NCBI RefSeq assembly: GCF_003027925.1
Contig: NZ_PYPS01000006.1
Coordinates: 124,001-188,000, forward strand
Length of the DNA stretch: 64,000 nucleotides
Source of the DNA: Micromonospora sp. RP3T
GTDB lineage: Bacteria > Actinomycetota > Actinomycetes > Mycobacteriales > Micromonosporaceae
Reading direction: 5' to 3'
Below are positions 40,044 to 47,888 of this stretch, in pieces. Position numbers and translations under genes: made by a program. The notes beneath the pieces are model-generated. The model saw only the letters and a list, made by a program, of their open reading frames with translations, was not told the origin of the DNA and did not search any database. The first letter of the stretch is position 1. Each line of letters begins with the position of its first letter.

Positions 40044-40511
40044 ATGATCGACTCTGGAGAGCGTGACCGCCTCGGCCGCCGGGTGACCCTGCGGCCGGTG
40101 GACGACGACAACTGGCGGCCGGTGGCCGACGTGGCCCCGCGTGACGACCAGCGCGCCTTCGTCGCCGCGCTGGCCGCCCGCTACCTGCTGCTCTCCACGC
40201 ACTCGGACGTCTGGAACTCGCTCGCCGTGTACGCCGACGACACCGTGGTGGGGCACGTGATGTGGGGCGTGGACGACGACGGCTCCCGCTGGATCGGCGG
40301 CATGGTCGTCGATGCCGCCGAGCAGGGCCGGGGGCTGGGCCGCGCCACGGTACGCACGCTGGCCGACTGGCTGGCCGAGGCGGGCCGGCCGATCCGACTG
40401 AGCTACCACCCGGACAACACCGCGGCCGCCGCCCTCTACACCTCACTCGGCTTCCGCCCCACCGGCGCCATGGAGGACGACGAACTGGTGGCCGAACTCC
40501 ACCCCTCCTGA
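40044..40511 (+). CDS. GNAT-family N-acetyltransferase
   Basis: 155 residues from ATG 40044. TAGGCT (40031-40036) ends 7 nt upstream, so a leaderless transcript is likely. The GNAT fold is clear: VTLRPVDDDNWRPV at the start, GHVMWGVDDDGSRWIGGMVV, the acetyl-CoA loop AAEQGRGLGRATV, and YHPDNTAAAALYTSLGFRPTG. The architecture resembles spermidine/polyamine acetyltransferases of the Blt type, but substrate assignment from this is weak. It is convergent with the debranching enzyme gene. Confidence 0.88.
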   Translation: MIDSGERDRLGRRVTLRPVDDDNWRPVADVAPRDDQRAFVAALAARYLLLSTHSDVWNSLAVYADDTVVGHVMWGVDDDGSRWIGGMVVDAAEQGRGLGRATVRTLADWLAEAGRPIRLSYHPDNTAAAALYTSLGFRPTGAMEDDELVAELHPS

Positions 40512-40519
40512 CCCGCCCC

Positions 40520-40581
40520 CGTTGATCAAGAAGTTTGCGTCAGGGTCGCCGTCGGATCCGACGCAAACTTCTTGATCAACG
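40520..40581. repeat. Perfect 22-bp inverted repeat between convergent genes
   Basis: The sequence 40520-40541 is exactly complementary to 40560-40581, with an 18-nt loop. The arms begin CGTTGATCAAGAAG. It starts 8 nt after the GNAT stop codon and ends 4 nt before the stop codon of the convergent gene, so it is well placed as a bidirectional terminator. Confidence 0.92.
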
Positions 40582-40584
40582 CCG

Positions 40585-42693
40585 TCAGGGGCGGGGAAGG
40601 GGGGTTTCGGAGGGGGTGCGGGGGGTGGGGATGTGGGCGGGGCGCAGGGTGGAGGGCAGGTTTGTCAGGGTGGGGTGGCCGGTGTGGGTGACCGTGGCCG
40701 TCACCGGGGTGCCGGCGATGCGGAGGTTGGTCGCGGTGAGCGCGCCCAGTTCCGGGCCGGCCAGCGGGCGCAGGTCGACCCGGCCGTTCGGCACGTCGGG
40801 GTAGACGCCGAGACCGGCCTGGAGCAGCAGCACGGCCGCCGCCGCCGACCAGGCCTGCGGGCGGCACGCCGCCGGGTAGGGCACGGGTCGGCCGAGCGCC
40901 GCCCGGTCGTCGCCGCCGTACAGCTCGGGCAGGCGGTAGTCGAACGCCTCGGCGGCGGCGAGCAGGCCGTCGGCGAGGCGTAGCGCCGCGTCCCGGTGCC
41001 CGTCGCGGGCCAGCCCGGCGAGCACGATCGCGGTGTCGTGCGCCCAGATCGAACCGCAGTGGTACGACAGCGGGCTGAACCCGGCGTCGTCGGTGGACAT
41101 GGTGCGCAGCCCGAAGCCGCCGGCCATCGCCTCGGTGGAGAGCAGCGCCGCCACCTGGGCAGATTCGGCGTCCGACAGCAGCCCGGTGCCGAGCAGGTGG
41201 CCGATGTTGCTGGTCAGCGCGTCGACCGGGCGCTTGTCCCGGTCCAGTGCCAGCGCGGGTTGCGGGCCGTGGCGGCCGTCCACCCAGAACGCCGCGCGGA
41301 ACCTGGTGGCGAGCCGGTCGGCGTAGCCGCGCCAGCGGTCGGCGTCCGGACGACCGAACGCGTCCAGCAGGTCCGCCCCGTCGGTGGCCGCGCGGTACGC
41401 GTACCCCTGCACCTCGGCCAGCACGATCGGCGGCGCGGCCAGCCGGCCGTCGCGGAAGCGCACCGCGTCGCCGGAGTCCTTCCAACCCTGGTTGGCCAGG
41501 CCGTGGCCGGTGGTGTCGATGTACTCGACGAAGCCGTCGCCGTCGGCGTCGGCGTGCTCCCCGAGCCAGCGCAGCGCCGCCTCCAGGTGCGGCAGCAGCG
41601 GCTCGATCTGGTCGGCGGGCAGGCCCCAGCGCCAGGCGTCGTGCAGCAGGCTGACCCAGAGCATGGTCGCGTCGACGGTGCCGTAGTACGCGGGCGGCAG
41701 CCGCAGCCCCTCGTTCGGGGCGAACTCGTGCCGGCGCAGCTCGTGCAGGATCTTGCCGGGCTGCTCGCCGGTGGCCGGGTCGACCCGGGTGCCCTGCCGG
41801 CGGGCCAGCACCCGCAGCGTGCCGGCGGCCAGCTCGGTGCCGAGCGGCAGCATCATCCGGGCGGCCCAGAGGCTGTCCCGGCCGAACAGGGTGAGGAACC
41901 AGGGCACGCCGGCGCCGAGGAAGACGTCCTCCGGGTGGGCCGGCTCGGCCAGGCGCAGCGCGTGCAGGTCGGCCAGGGACCGGTTGAGCAGCCGGAGCAG
42001 TCGGCGGTCGTCGGCGGCGACCCGGGGTTCGGCCCAGCCGGGGCCGGGCGGCGCGGCGGTCACCACGGCCCGCGGGTCGGTGACGGCGAGCCGCCAGCGC
42101 AGCGTGACCGAGTCGCCCGGGTCGACGGCGACCGCCCAGCTCAGGCGCGGCGCGACGGCGCGCTCGCCGGTGGCGTCCACGGTGGCGCCCGCGCCGGTCA
42201 CGGTCACGGTGAGGCCGTCGGCGGCCCACTGCACCCGGCCCGGCTCCCCGGCCTTGGCCTCCAGCGGTTGGCCGGTGTGGCCGGTCTTGACCTGCTCGAT
42301 CGGGGCGAGATCGCAGGCCAGGTCCACGGTGACGGTGGTGCGGACCGGCTCGGTGGCGGTGGACGACACCACGATCTCCTCGGTGAGACCGGCCGGGCCG
42401 GCCCGTCGGGTGCGTTCGACCCGGACGGTCGGGTCGGGGGTGGCGTCGCCGAGCCAGCGGGCCAGCGCGACGAAGCGGGCGCCGTGCGGGCCGGCGGCGC
42501 CGTTCGCGATCGTCTCCGGCACCCGGTCGTCGAGGCGAAGCTCGGCGCGGGAGAGCACCCGGGCGTCGGCGTGGAAGACGCCCTGGACGCCGTGCGGCCG
42601 GAGCTGTCCGGCCGCGTCGCCGAGCGCGCTCGTGGGGGCGTGCACCACCCCGACCAGGTCGTGCAGCAGTGGTTGGAGGTGGCGTTCGGTCAC
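40585..42693 (-). CDS. Glycogen-debranching-type amylo-alpha-1,6-glucosidase
   Basis: 702 residues from GTG 42693; AGGAG lies 8 nt upstream. The N-terminal domain (GVFHADARVLSRAELRLDD) is the GDE_N_bis type, and the rest is an (alpha/alpha)6 glycosidase. Key blocks are GVPWFLTLFGRDSLWAARM, ILHELRRHEFAPNEG, YYGTVDATMLWV and DADGDGFVEYIDTTGHGLAN with QGWKDSGDAV. The Asp/Glu residues in GRDS and WKDS are likely catalytic. Family members hydrolyse alpha-1,6 or related glucosidic linkages. It has no signal peptide, so the substrate is likely taken up first. It is divergent from the LacI/ABC importer genes, which fits oligosaccharide use. Confidence 0.88.
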   Translation of the reverse strand: MTERHLQPLLHDLVGVVHAPTSALGDAAGQLRPHGVQGVFHADARVLSRAELRLDDRVPETIANGAAGPHGARFVALARWLGDATPDPTVRVERTRRAGPAGLTEEIVVSSTATEPVRTTVTVDLACDLAPIEQVKTGHTGQPLEAKAGEPGRVQWAADGLTVTVTGAGATVDATGERAVAPRLSWAVAVDPGDSVTLRWRLAVTDPRAVVTAAPPGPGWAEPRVAADDRRLLRLLNRSLADLHALRLAEPAHPEDVFLGAGVPWFLTLFGRDSLWAARMMLPLGTELAAGTLRVLARRQGTRVDPATGEQPGKILHELRRHEFAPNEGLRLPPAYYGTVDATMLWVSLLHDAWRWGLPADQIEPLLPHLEAALRWLGEHADADGDGFVEYIDTTGHGLANQGWKDSGDAVRFRDGRLAAPPIVLAEVQGYAYRAATDGADLLDAFGRPDADRWRGYADRLATRFRAAFWVDGRHGPQPALALDRDKRPVDALTSNIGHLLGTGLLSDAESAQVAALLSTEAMAGGFGLRTMSTDDAGFSPLSYHCGSIWAHDTAIVLAGLARDGHRDAALRLADGLLAAAEAFDYRLPELYGGDDRAALGRPVPYPAACRPQAWSAAAAVLLLQAGLGVYPDVPNGRVDLRPLAGPELGALTATNLRIAGTPVTATVTHTGHPTLTNLPSTLRPAHIPTPRTPSETPLPRP

Positions 42694-42730
42694 GGGGGAA
42701 CTCCTGGTGCTGATCGGTGGCGCGGATGTC

Positions 42731-42821
42731 TTGACAACTGGCTGCGGCCGGGTGCAGAGTGCGAAACATTCCAGAAACTTTGAACGATCTAATCCTGCCG
42801 CATCGGCATTGGATCGTTCAA
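42731..42821 (+). promoter_or_regulatory. Promoter and operator-like inverted repeat of the LacI gene
   Basis: TTGACA (42731-42736), an 18-nt spacer and CAGAGT (42755-42760) form a -35/-10 pair toward lacI. Downstream, TTGAACGATC (42780-42789) is repeated in inverted form at 42812-42821. The region (42694-42839) is shared with the divergent glycosidase, so the regulator could control both. Confidence 0.65.
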
Positions 42822-42839
42822 GGCGGCGAGAGGGATTTC

Positions 42840-43829
42840 GTGGGAGAAAAGGTAACCATCGCGACCGTGGCCCGGCATGCCCAGGTCAGCCGGCAGACCG
42901 TCTCCAACGTGCTCAACGCCCCGCACATCGTCCGCGAGGACACCCGCCGCCGGGTGCGGGAGGCCATCGCCGCGCTCGGCTATCGGGCCAACCAGGCCGC
43001 CCGCCAGATGCGGACCGGGCGGTCCCGGCTCATCGCCGTCCGCATCGAGCCCACCCGGGACGGCATCAACGGCTCCGTGCTCGACCGCTTCCTGCACGGC
43101 CTCACCGAGACCGCCGACGCCACCGGCTACCGGGTCATGCTCTACACCGCCCGCCACGACGACGACGAGATCTCCACCTACGACGACCTGCTCGGCGCGT
43201 ACGACCTGGACGCGTTCGTGCTCACCGGCACCAAGCACCGCGACCCGCGTACCGCATGGCTGGCTGAGCGGGAGGTGCCGTTCGTGACGTTCGGCCGGCC
43301 CTGGGACACGCCGGAGGCGCACCCCTGGGTCGACGTGGACGGCGCCGCCGGCACCGCCCAGGCCACCCGACACCTGCTCGCCGCCGGCCACCGTCGGATC
43401 GCGTTCCTCGGCTGGCCCGCCGGTTCCGGCGTCGGCGACGACAGGCGCGCCGGCTGGCGTACCACGATGGCGGAGGTCGGCCTCGACGGCGCCGCACCGG
43501 ACCGCGCCACCGAGGACGGCATCGCCGAGGGGGAGCGCGAGGCCCGCGCGCTGCTCGCCCTCGACGCGCCGCCGACGGCGTTGGTCTGCGCCAGCGACTC
43601 GCTGGCCCTCGGCGCGTGGCAGGCCGCCCGCGACGCCGGGACCGACGTGGCGGTCGTCGGCTTCGACGACACCCCGGTGGCCGCCGCGGTCGGGCTGAGC
43701 AGCGTCAGCCAGCCGCTCGGCGAGGCCGCCGCCCGCTGCGTCGAGCTGCTCACCGGGCTGCTCGACGGGCAACAACGCGACCCCCAACTGCTGCTCGACC
43801 CCTCGCTGGTGCTCCGGCACTCGGCGTGA
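42840..43829 (+). CDS. LacI-family transcriptional regulator
   Basis: 329 residues from GTG 42840 with GAGAGGGA upstream. The N-terminal headpiece reads VTIATVARHAQVSRQTVSNV followed by LNAPHIVREDTRRRV. A periplasmic-binding-like sugar-sensing domain follows (SRLIAVRIEP, ATRHLLAAGHRRIAFLGWPA, ALVCASDSLALGAW, VVGFDDTPVAA). It probably represses the sugar importer directly downstream and perhaps the divergent debranching-type enzyme until an oligosaccharide binds. The binding-protein gene starts 25 nt later. Confidence 0.93.
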   Translation: MGEKVTIATVARHAQVSRQTVSNVLNAPHIVREDTRRRVREAIAALGYRANQAARQMRTGRSRLIAVRIEPTRDGINGSVLDRFLHGLTETADATGYRVMLYTARHDDDEISTYDDLLGAYDLDAFVLTGTKHRDPRTAWLAEREVPFVTFGRPWDTPEAHPWVDVDGAAGTAQATRHLLAAGHRRIAFLGWPAGSGVGDDRRAGWRTTMAEVGLDGAAPDRATEDGIAEGEREARALLALDAPPTALVCASDSLALGAWQAARDAGTDVAVVGFDDTPVAAAVGLSSVSQPLGEAAARCVELLTGLLDGQQRDPQLLLDPSLVLRHSA

Positions 43830-43854
43830 TCCCATCCCCCACCAGGAGAAACAG

Positions 43855-45102
43855 ATGACACCACGGATGCTCACCCGGGCCGCGGTGGCCGGCGTCGCCG
43901 CCGTCGCCCTGCTCGGCTCCGCCGCCTGCGGCAGCGGCTTCGACGACTCGGCCACCGACACCAAGCAGTCCAGCGGCCCGGCCAGCCTGCAGATCCTGAT
44001 CGGCTCCTCCGGCGACGCCGAGACCAAGGCCGTGAAGGACGCCGCCGCCGCGTGGGCCGGCTCCTCCGGCAACTCCGCCACCGTCACCCCGGCGCAGGAC
44101 CTCACGCAGCAGCTCGGCCAGGCGCTGGCCGGCGGCACCCCGCCGGACGTCTTCTACGTCGACGCGGCCCGCTTCGCCGACTTCGCCAGCGTCGGCGCGC
44201 TGGAGCCGTACGGGGACAAGGTCGCCAACTCCGACGACTTCTACGAGAGCCTGCGCACCGCGTTCACCTACGACGGCAAGCTCTACTGCGCGCCGAAGGA
44301 CTTCTCCACCCTGGCCCTCCAGATCAACACCGACCTGTGGGCCAAGGCCGGCCTGACCGACGCCGACGTGCCGACCACCTGGGACCAGCTCACCGCCGTC
44401 AGCCAGAAGATCAAGGCCAAGGGCCAGGTGGCGCTCGCGCTCGGCGACACCCGGGACCGCATCGGCGCGTTCATGGTGCAGAACGGCGGCTGGCTGATGA
44501 GCAAGGACGGCAAGCAGCCGACCGCGGACACCCCGGAGAACCTCCAGGCCCTGCAGTACGTCAAGTCGTTGCTCACCAACGGATACGCGAAGTTCCCGAA
44601 GCAGCTCGACTCCGGCTGGTCCGGCGAGGCGTTCGGCAAGGGCAAGGCCGTGATGACCATCGAGGGCAACTGGATCAAGGGTGCCCTGCAGAACGACTTC
44701 CCGAACGTGAAGTACAAGGTGGTGCCGCTGCCGGCCGGCCCGAAGGGCCAGGGCACGCTCTCCTTCACCCAGTGCTGGGGCATCGCGGCCAAGTCGAAGT
44801 ACAAGGAGCAGGCGATCAAGTTCGTCGAGGCGATGACCGCCGGCGAGCAGCAGATCGGCTTCGCCAAGGCGTTCGGCGTGATGCCGTCCCGCCAGTCGGT
44901 CCGCGACCAGTACACCGGCGCGTTCCCGGCGGACAAGCCGTTCATCGACGGCGTCGAGTACGCCCAGGGCCCGGTGAACGCGCCGAAGATGGACAGCGTG
45001 CTGCGGGACCTGGAGGCCGGCCTCCAGGGCCTGACCACCGGTGACCCGAAGACGATCCTGGCGAACTTCGACAAGAACGCCAAGGCGGCGCTCGGCGGCT
45101 GA
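43855..45102 (+). CDS. Sugar ABC transporter substrate-binding lipoprotein
   Basis: 415 residues from ATG 43855 with AGGAG upstream. The lipoprotein signal (residues 1-24) ends in lipobox GSAAC with Cys25. The rest is a family-1 extracellular solute-binding protein: LQILIGSSGDAETKAV, GTPPDVFYVDAARFADF, LYCAPKDFSTLALQIN, GKAVMTIEGNW and FTQCWGIAAKSK. Such proteins capture oligosaccharides at the cell surface for an ABC importer. The neighbourhood suggests alpha-glucans or other oligosaccharides; the exact ligand is not evident. Confidence 0.93.
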   Translation: MTPRMLTRAAVAGVAAVALLGSAACGSGFDDSATDTKQSSGPASLQILIGSSGDAETKAVKDAAAAWAGSSGNSATVTPAQDLTQQLGQALAGGTPPDVFYVDAARFADFASVGALEPYGDKVANSDDFYESLRTAFTYDGKLYCAPKDFSTLALQINTDLWAKAGLTDADVPTTWDQLTAVSQKIKAKGQVALALGDTRDRIGAFMVQNGGWLMSKDGKQPTADTPENLQALQYVKSLLTNGYAKFPKQLDSGWSGEAFGKGKAVMTIEGNWIKGALQNDFPNVKYKVVPLPAGPKGQGTLSFTQCWGIAAKSKYKEQAIKFVEAMTAGEQQIGFAKAFGVMPSRQSVRDQYTGAFPADKPFIDGVEYAQGPVNAPKMDSVLRDLEAGLQGLTTGDPKTILANFDKNAKAALGG

Positions 45103-45109
45103 GGTGTGA

Positions 45110-45155
45110 GGAGGGGCCCCCTGTTAACAGACGGGTGTTAACAAGGGGCCCCTCC
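45110..45155 (+). repeat. Long hairpin between binding-protein and permease genes (copy 2 of the GGGGCCCC repeat)
   Basis: GGAGGGGCCCCCTGTTAACA (45110-45129) pairs with 45136-45155, 19 of 20 bases. It lies 7 nt after the binding-protein stop. As RNA it would stabilise the upstream mRNA or stop most transcription, giving more binding protein than permease. It belongs to the same family as 39919 and 63492. Confidence 0.88.
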
Positions 45156-45185
45156 TTCCACCTCCACCGAGCGAAGGAGGAGGGA

Positions 45186-46304
45186 ATGGCAACGGACACG
45201 CTCGCCGCGCCGGGCACCGCGTCGGCCGGCCCGCCGCGTCGCCGTACGGGCGGCATCCGCAGTAACGAGAACCTCGCCGGCTGGCTCTTCGTCGCGCCGG
45301 TGATCGTGATCCTCGGGCTCTTCCTGCTGCTGCCGATCCTGATGGCGCTCTGGGTGAGCCTCACCGACTGGAACGGCCAGGGCAGCCCGTTCACCGGCGA
45401 CGTGCCGTTCGTCGGTGGCGACAACTACAGCCGGCTGTTCACCGACGACGGGCTCGCCCGCCGCGACTTCATGACCGCCATCCGCAACAACATCTACTAC
45501 GTGGCGCTCGTGGTGCCGGTGCAGACCGCGCTCGCGCTCGGTCTCGCCCTGGTGGTCAACAACCGGCTGCTGAAGGGGAAGGGCTTCTTCCGCAGCGCGT
45601 TCTACTTCCCGTCCGTGACCAGCTCGGTCGCGGTCAGCGTGGTCTTCCTGTTCCTGTTCGCCAACTCCGGCGCGGTCAACCGGCTGCTCGGTCTGCTCGG
45701 CGTCGACGGGCCGGAGTGGTTCGCCGACGGTCGCGGCGTGCTGCACCTGGTCCTCGGCGCGTTCGGGTTGGACGCCCCGCCGGCCGCGCTCACCTCCGGC
45801 GGCCCGTTCGGGCTGAGCTGGTGGGAGTGGCTCTCCGGGCCCAGCGTGGCCATGATGTCGATCATCTGCCTGGTCATCTGGACCACCTCGGGCACGTTCA
45901 TGCTGATGTACCTGGCCGCGTTGCAGAACGTCCCGGTGGCGCTGGACGAGGCCGGCATGCTCGACGGGGCGTCCCGCTGGCAGCGCTTCCGGTACGTCAC
46001 GCTGCCGCTGCTCAAGCCCACCACGTTCCTCGTGGTCACGCTGGGACTGATCGGCTCCTGGCAGGTCTTCGACCAGGTGTACGTGATGAGCCAGGGTGAC
46101 CCGGCCAAGACCACGCTCACCCCGGCGTACCTGTCGTACCGGACCGCGTTCCGCGACTTCGACTACGGCTCCGGCGCGGCCATCTCGTTCGTGCTGTTCC
46201 TGATCATCATTCTGCTCACCCTGTTCCAGCGCCGGCTGATGGCCGACCGGGACGGCAACCGGCGCGGCCGGTGGTGGCGGCGACGCGTACCGGAGGGGTC
46301 CTGA
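45186..46304 (+). CDS. Sugar ABC transporter permease (MalF/UgpA type)
   Basis: 372 residues from ATG 45186 with GAAGGAGGAGGGA upstream. Six or more membrane helices begin at NLAGWLFVAPVIVILGLFLL. The ATPase-contact (EAA) loop reads ALDEAGMLDGASRWQRFRYV followed by TLPLLKPT. A hydrophilic insertion between helices (FADGRGVLHLVLGAFGLDA) is longer than usual. It forms the channel together with the next permease. No ATP-binding gene is in the cluster, so a shared ATPase of the MsiK kind encoded elsewhere must serve; this is inference. Confidence 0.93.
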   Translation: MATDTLAAPGTASAGPPRRRTGGIRSNENLAGWLFVAPVIVILGLFLLLPILMALWVSLTDWNGQGSPFTGDVPFVGGDNYSRLFTDDGLARRDFMTAIRNNIYYVALVVPVQTALALGLALVVNNRLLKGKGFFRSAFYFPSVTSSVAVSVVFLFLFANSGAVNRLLGLLGVDGPEWFADGRGVLHLVLGAFGLDAPPAALTSGGPFGLSWWEWLSGPSVAMMSIICLVIWTTSGTFMLMYLAALQNVPVALDEAGMLDGASRWQRFRYVTLPLLKPTTFLVVTLGLIGSWQVFDQVYVMSQGDPAKTTLTPAYLSYRTAFRDFDYGSGAAISFVLFLIIILLTLFQRRLMADRDGNRRGRWWRRRVPEGS

Positions 46305-46305
46305 C

Positions 46306-47190
46306 ATGGCCGTGCTGACCGACCGGCCGGCGCCGGTCGCGCGCCGTCGCGACCGCGAGCCGCGCGCCCGGGCCAACCGCTTCCTCGGGTACGCCGTCCT
46401 GATCTTCTTCGGACTGGTCTTCCTCTACCCGTTCGTGATCCAGCTCGGCAACTCCTTCAAGACCGAGCCGGACGCGGCGGCCAACCCGCTGTCGCCGATC
46501 CCGGACCCGCTCACGCTGGCCGGCTTCGAACGGATCTTCTCCGGCACCAACTTCCCGCTCTGGCTCGGCAACTCGCTGCTGGTCACCGTGCTGGTCACGC
46601 TCGGCCGGGTGTTCTTCGACTCGCTCGCCGGCTACGCGCTGGCCCGGCTGCGCTTCCGGGGCCGGGCCGGGCTGTTCGCCGCCGTCATCGCGGTGATGGC
46701 GGTGCCGGGCGTGGTGCTGCTGATCCCGAAGTTCCTGGTACTCAAGCAGATCGGTCTGTACGACAGTTACGCCGGCCTGATCGTGCCGCTGCTCGCCGAC
46801 GCGGCCGGCGTGTTCATCATGAAACAGTTCTTCGAGTCGATCCCGGTCAGCGTGGAGGAGGCGGCCCGGATCGACGGCGCCGGTGTCTTCCGCACGTTCT
46901 GGTCGGTGGTGCTGCCGATGGCCCGACCGGCGCTGATCACGCTGACCATCCTGTCGTTCCAGGGCTCCTGGAACGAGTTCCCGCACAGCCTCGTCTCGGT
47001 GCAGGACCCGGGCCTGTTCACGCTGCCCCGAGGGCTGGCCGACCTGGTCGGCGGCTCGCTCGGCAAGGGCAACCAGTATCCGCTGAAGCTCGGCGCGGCG
47101 CTGCTGGCCACCATCCCGGTGGCGGTGCTCTTCGTGATCTTCCAGCGGTACTTCGTACGCGGCGCCAACGAGGGCGCGGACAAGGGCTGA
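46306..47190 (+). CDS. Sugar ABC transporter permease (MalG/UgpE type)
   Basis: 294 residues from ATG 46306, one base after the previous stop codon, so the two permeases are tightly coupled. Six helices start at FLGYAVLIFFGLVFLYPFVI. The EAA loop is SVEEAARIDGAGVFRTFWSV. It has the family-typical SFQGSWNEFPHSL block before the last helices. It pairs with the preceding permease for oligosaccharide uptake. It is the last gene of the LacI-regulated operon. Confidence 0.93.
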   Translation: MAVLTDRPAPVARRRDREPRARANRFLGYAVLIFFGLVFLYPFVIQLGNSFKTEPDAAANPLSPIPDPLTLAGFERIFSGTNFPLWLGNSLLVTVLVTLGRVFFDSLAGYALARLRFRGRAGLFAAVIAVMAVPGVVLLIPKFLVLKQIGLYDSYAGLIVPLLADAAGVFIMKQFFESIPVSVEEAARIDGAGVFRTFWSVVLPMARPALITLTILSFQGSWNEFPHSLVSVQDPGLFTLPRGLADLVGGSLGKGNQYPLKLGAALLATIPVAVLFVIFQRYFVRGANEGADKG

Positions 47191-47268
47191 CCGGTGGCCG
47201 GCGGTCCCGCCCCGTGCCGGGACCGCCGGTGCCACCCGTGGAGGGCAGACCGGCGGCCGGCCGGAAAC

Positions 47269-47853
47269 TCATCGCTGCGCCGGCGCCGCTTCCTCCGGGA
47301 CGGCCACGTGCAGCCGGAGTTGGGGCACCAGCATGTCGTCCACGTCCAGCGCCCGGGTCGCGCCGTCCGGCTCCCAGCCGGTCGAGCCGAGGAACGCGCG
47401 GGTCGCCGCGTCCGCGTCGAACGCCCACGCCACCGCTCGGGTGAGCCCGTCCGCGCGCCAGTGCTCGACGGCGGCGGCGAGCAGCCGGCTGCCGTGCCCG
47501 CGCCGCCCCCACCGCGGCTCGACCAGCAGGTCGGTCACCGCGGCCACGCCCCCGTCGAACGCGTCGGCCGGCTCGCCCGGGGCGAGCGCCTCGGCGTCGG
47601 CCGGACCGGAGGCGGCGAACCCCACCAGATACGATTGCGCGGCCTGTTCGACGGCGACCAGCACCCGGTGCGCGCCCGAGGGCGGCTCCTGCACCGCCGC
47701 GCCCCACCGCCGGGCGAGGTACGCCTCGTCCAGGTTGTCGAGCACGTGCCGGGGCAGGATCCGGCGGTACGCGACCCGCCAGGTCGCGAGCTGGATGCGT
47801 GCGATCTCGGCGACGTCCTCGGGACGCGCGGGGCGGACGTAGCCTGCAGCCAT
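47269..47853 (-). CDS. GNAT-family N-acetyltransferase
   Basis: 194 residues from ATG 47853. On this strand TAGGCT (47867-47862) ends 8 nt before the start, so the message looks leaderless. GNAT signatures are YVRPARPEDVAEIARIQLAT, VTDLLVEPRWGRRGHGSRLL (acetyl-CoA loop) and FDADAATRAFLGSTGWEPDG. The substrate is unknown. It is convergent with the sugar importer and divergent from the mannosyltransferase gene, 35 nt away. Confidence 0.87.
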   Translation of the reverse strand: MAAGYVRPARPEDVAEIARIQLATWRVAYRRILPRHVLDNLDEAYLARRWGAAVQEPPSGAHRVLVAVEQAAQSYLVGFAASGPADAEALAPGEPADAFDGGVAAVTDLLVEPRWGRRGHGSRLLAAAVEHWRADGLTRAVAWAFDADAATRAFLGSTGWEPDGATRALDVDDMLVPQLRLHVAVPEEAAPAQR

Positions 47854-47888
47854 GGCACGTGAGCCTACGCAGGGCGAGGAGGAGGACG

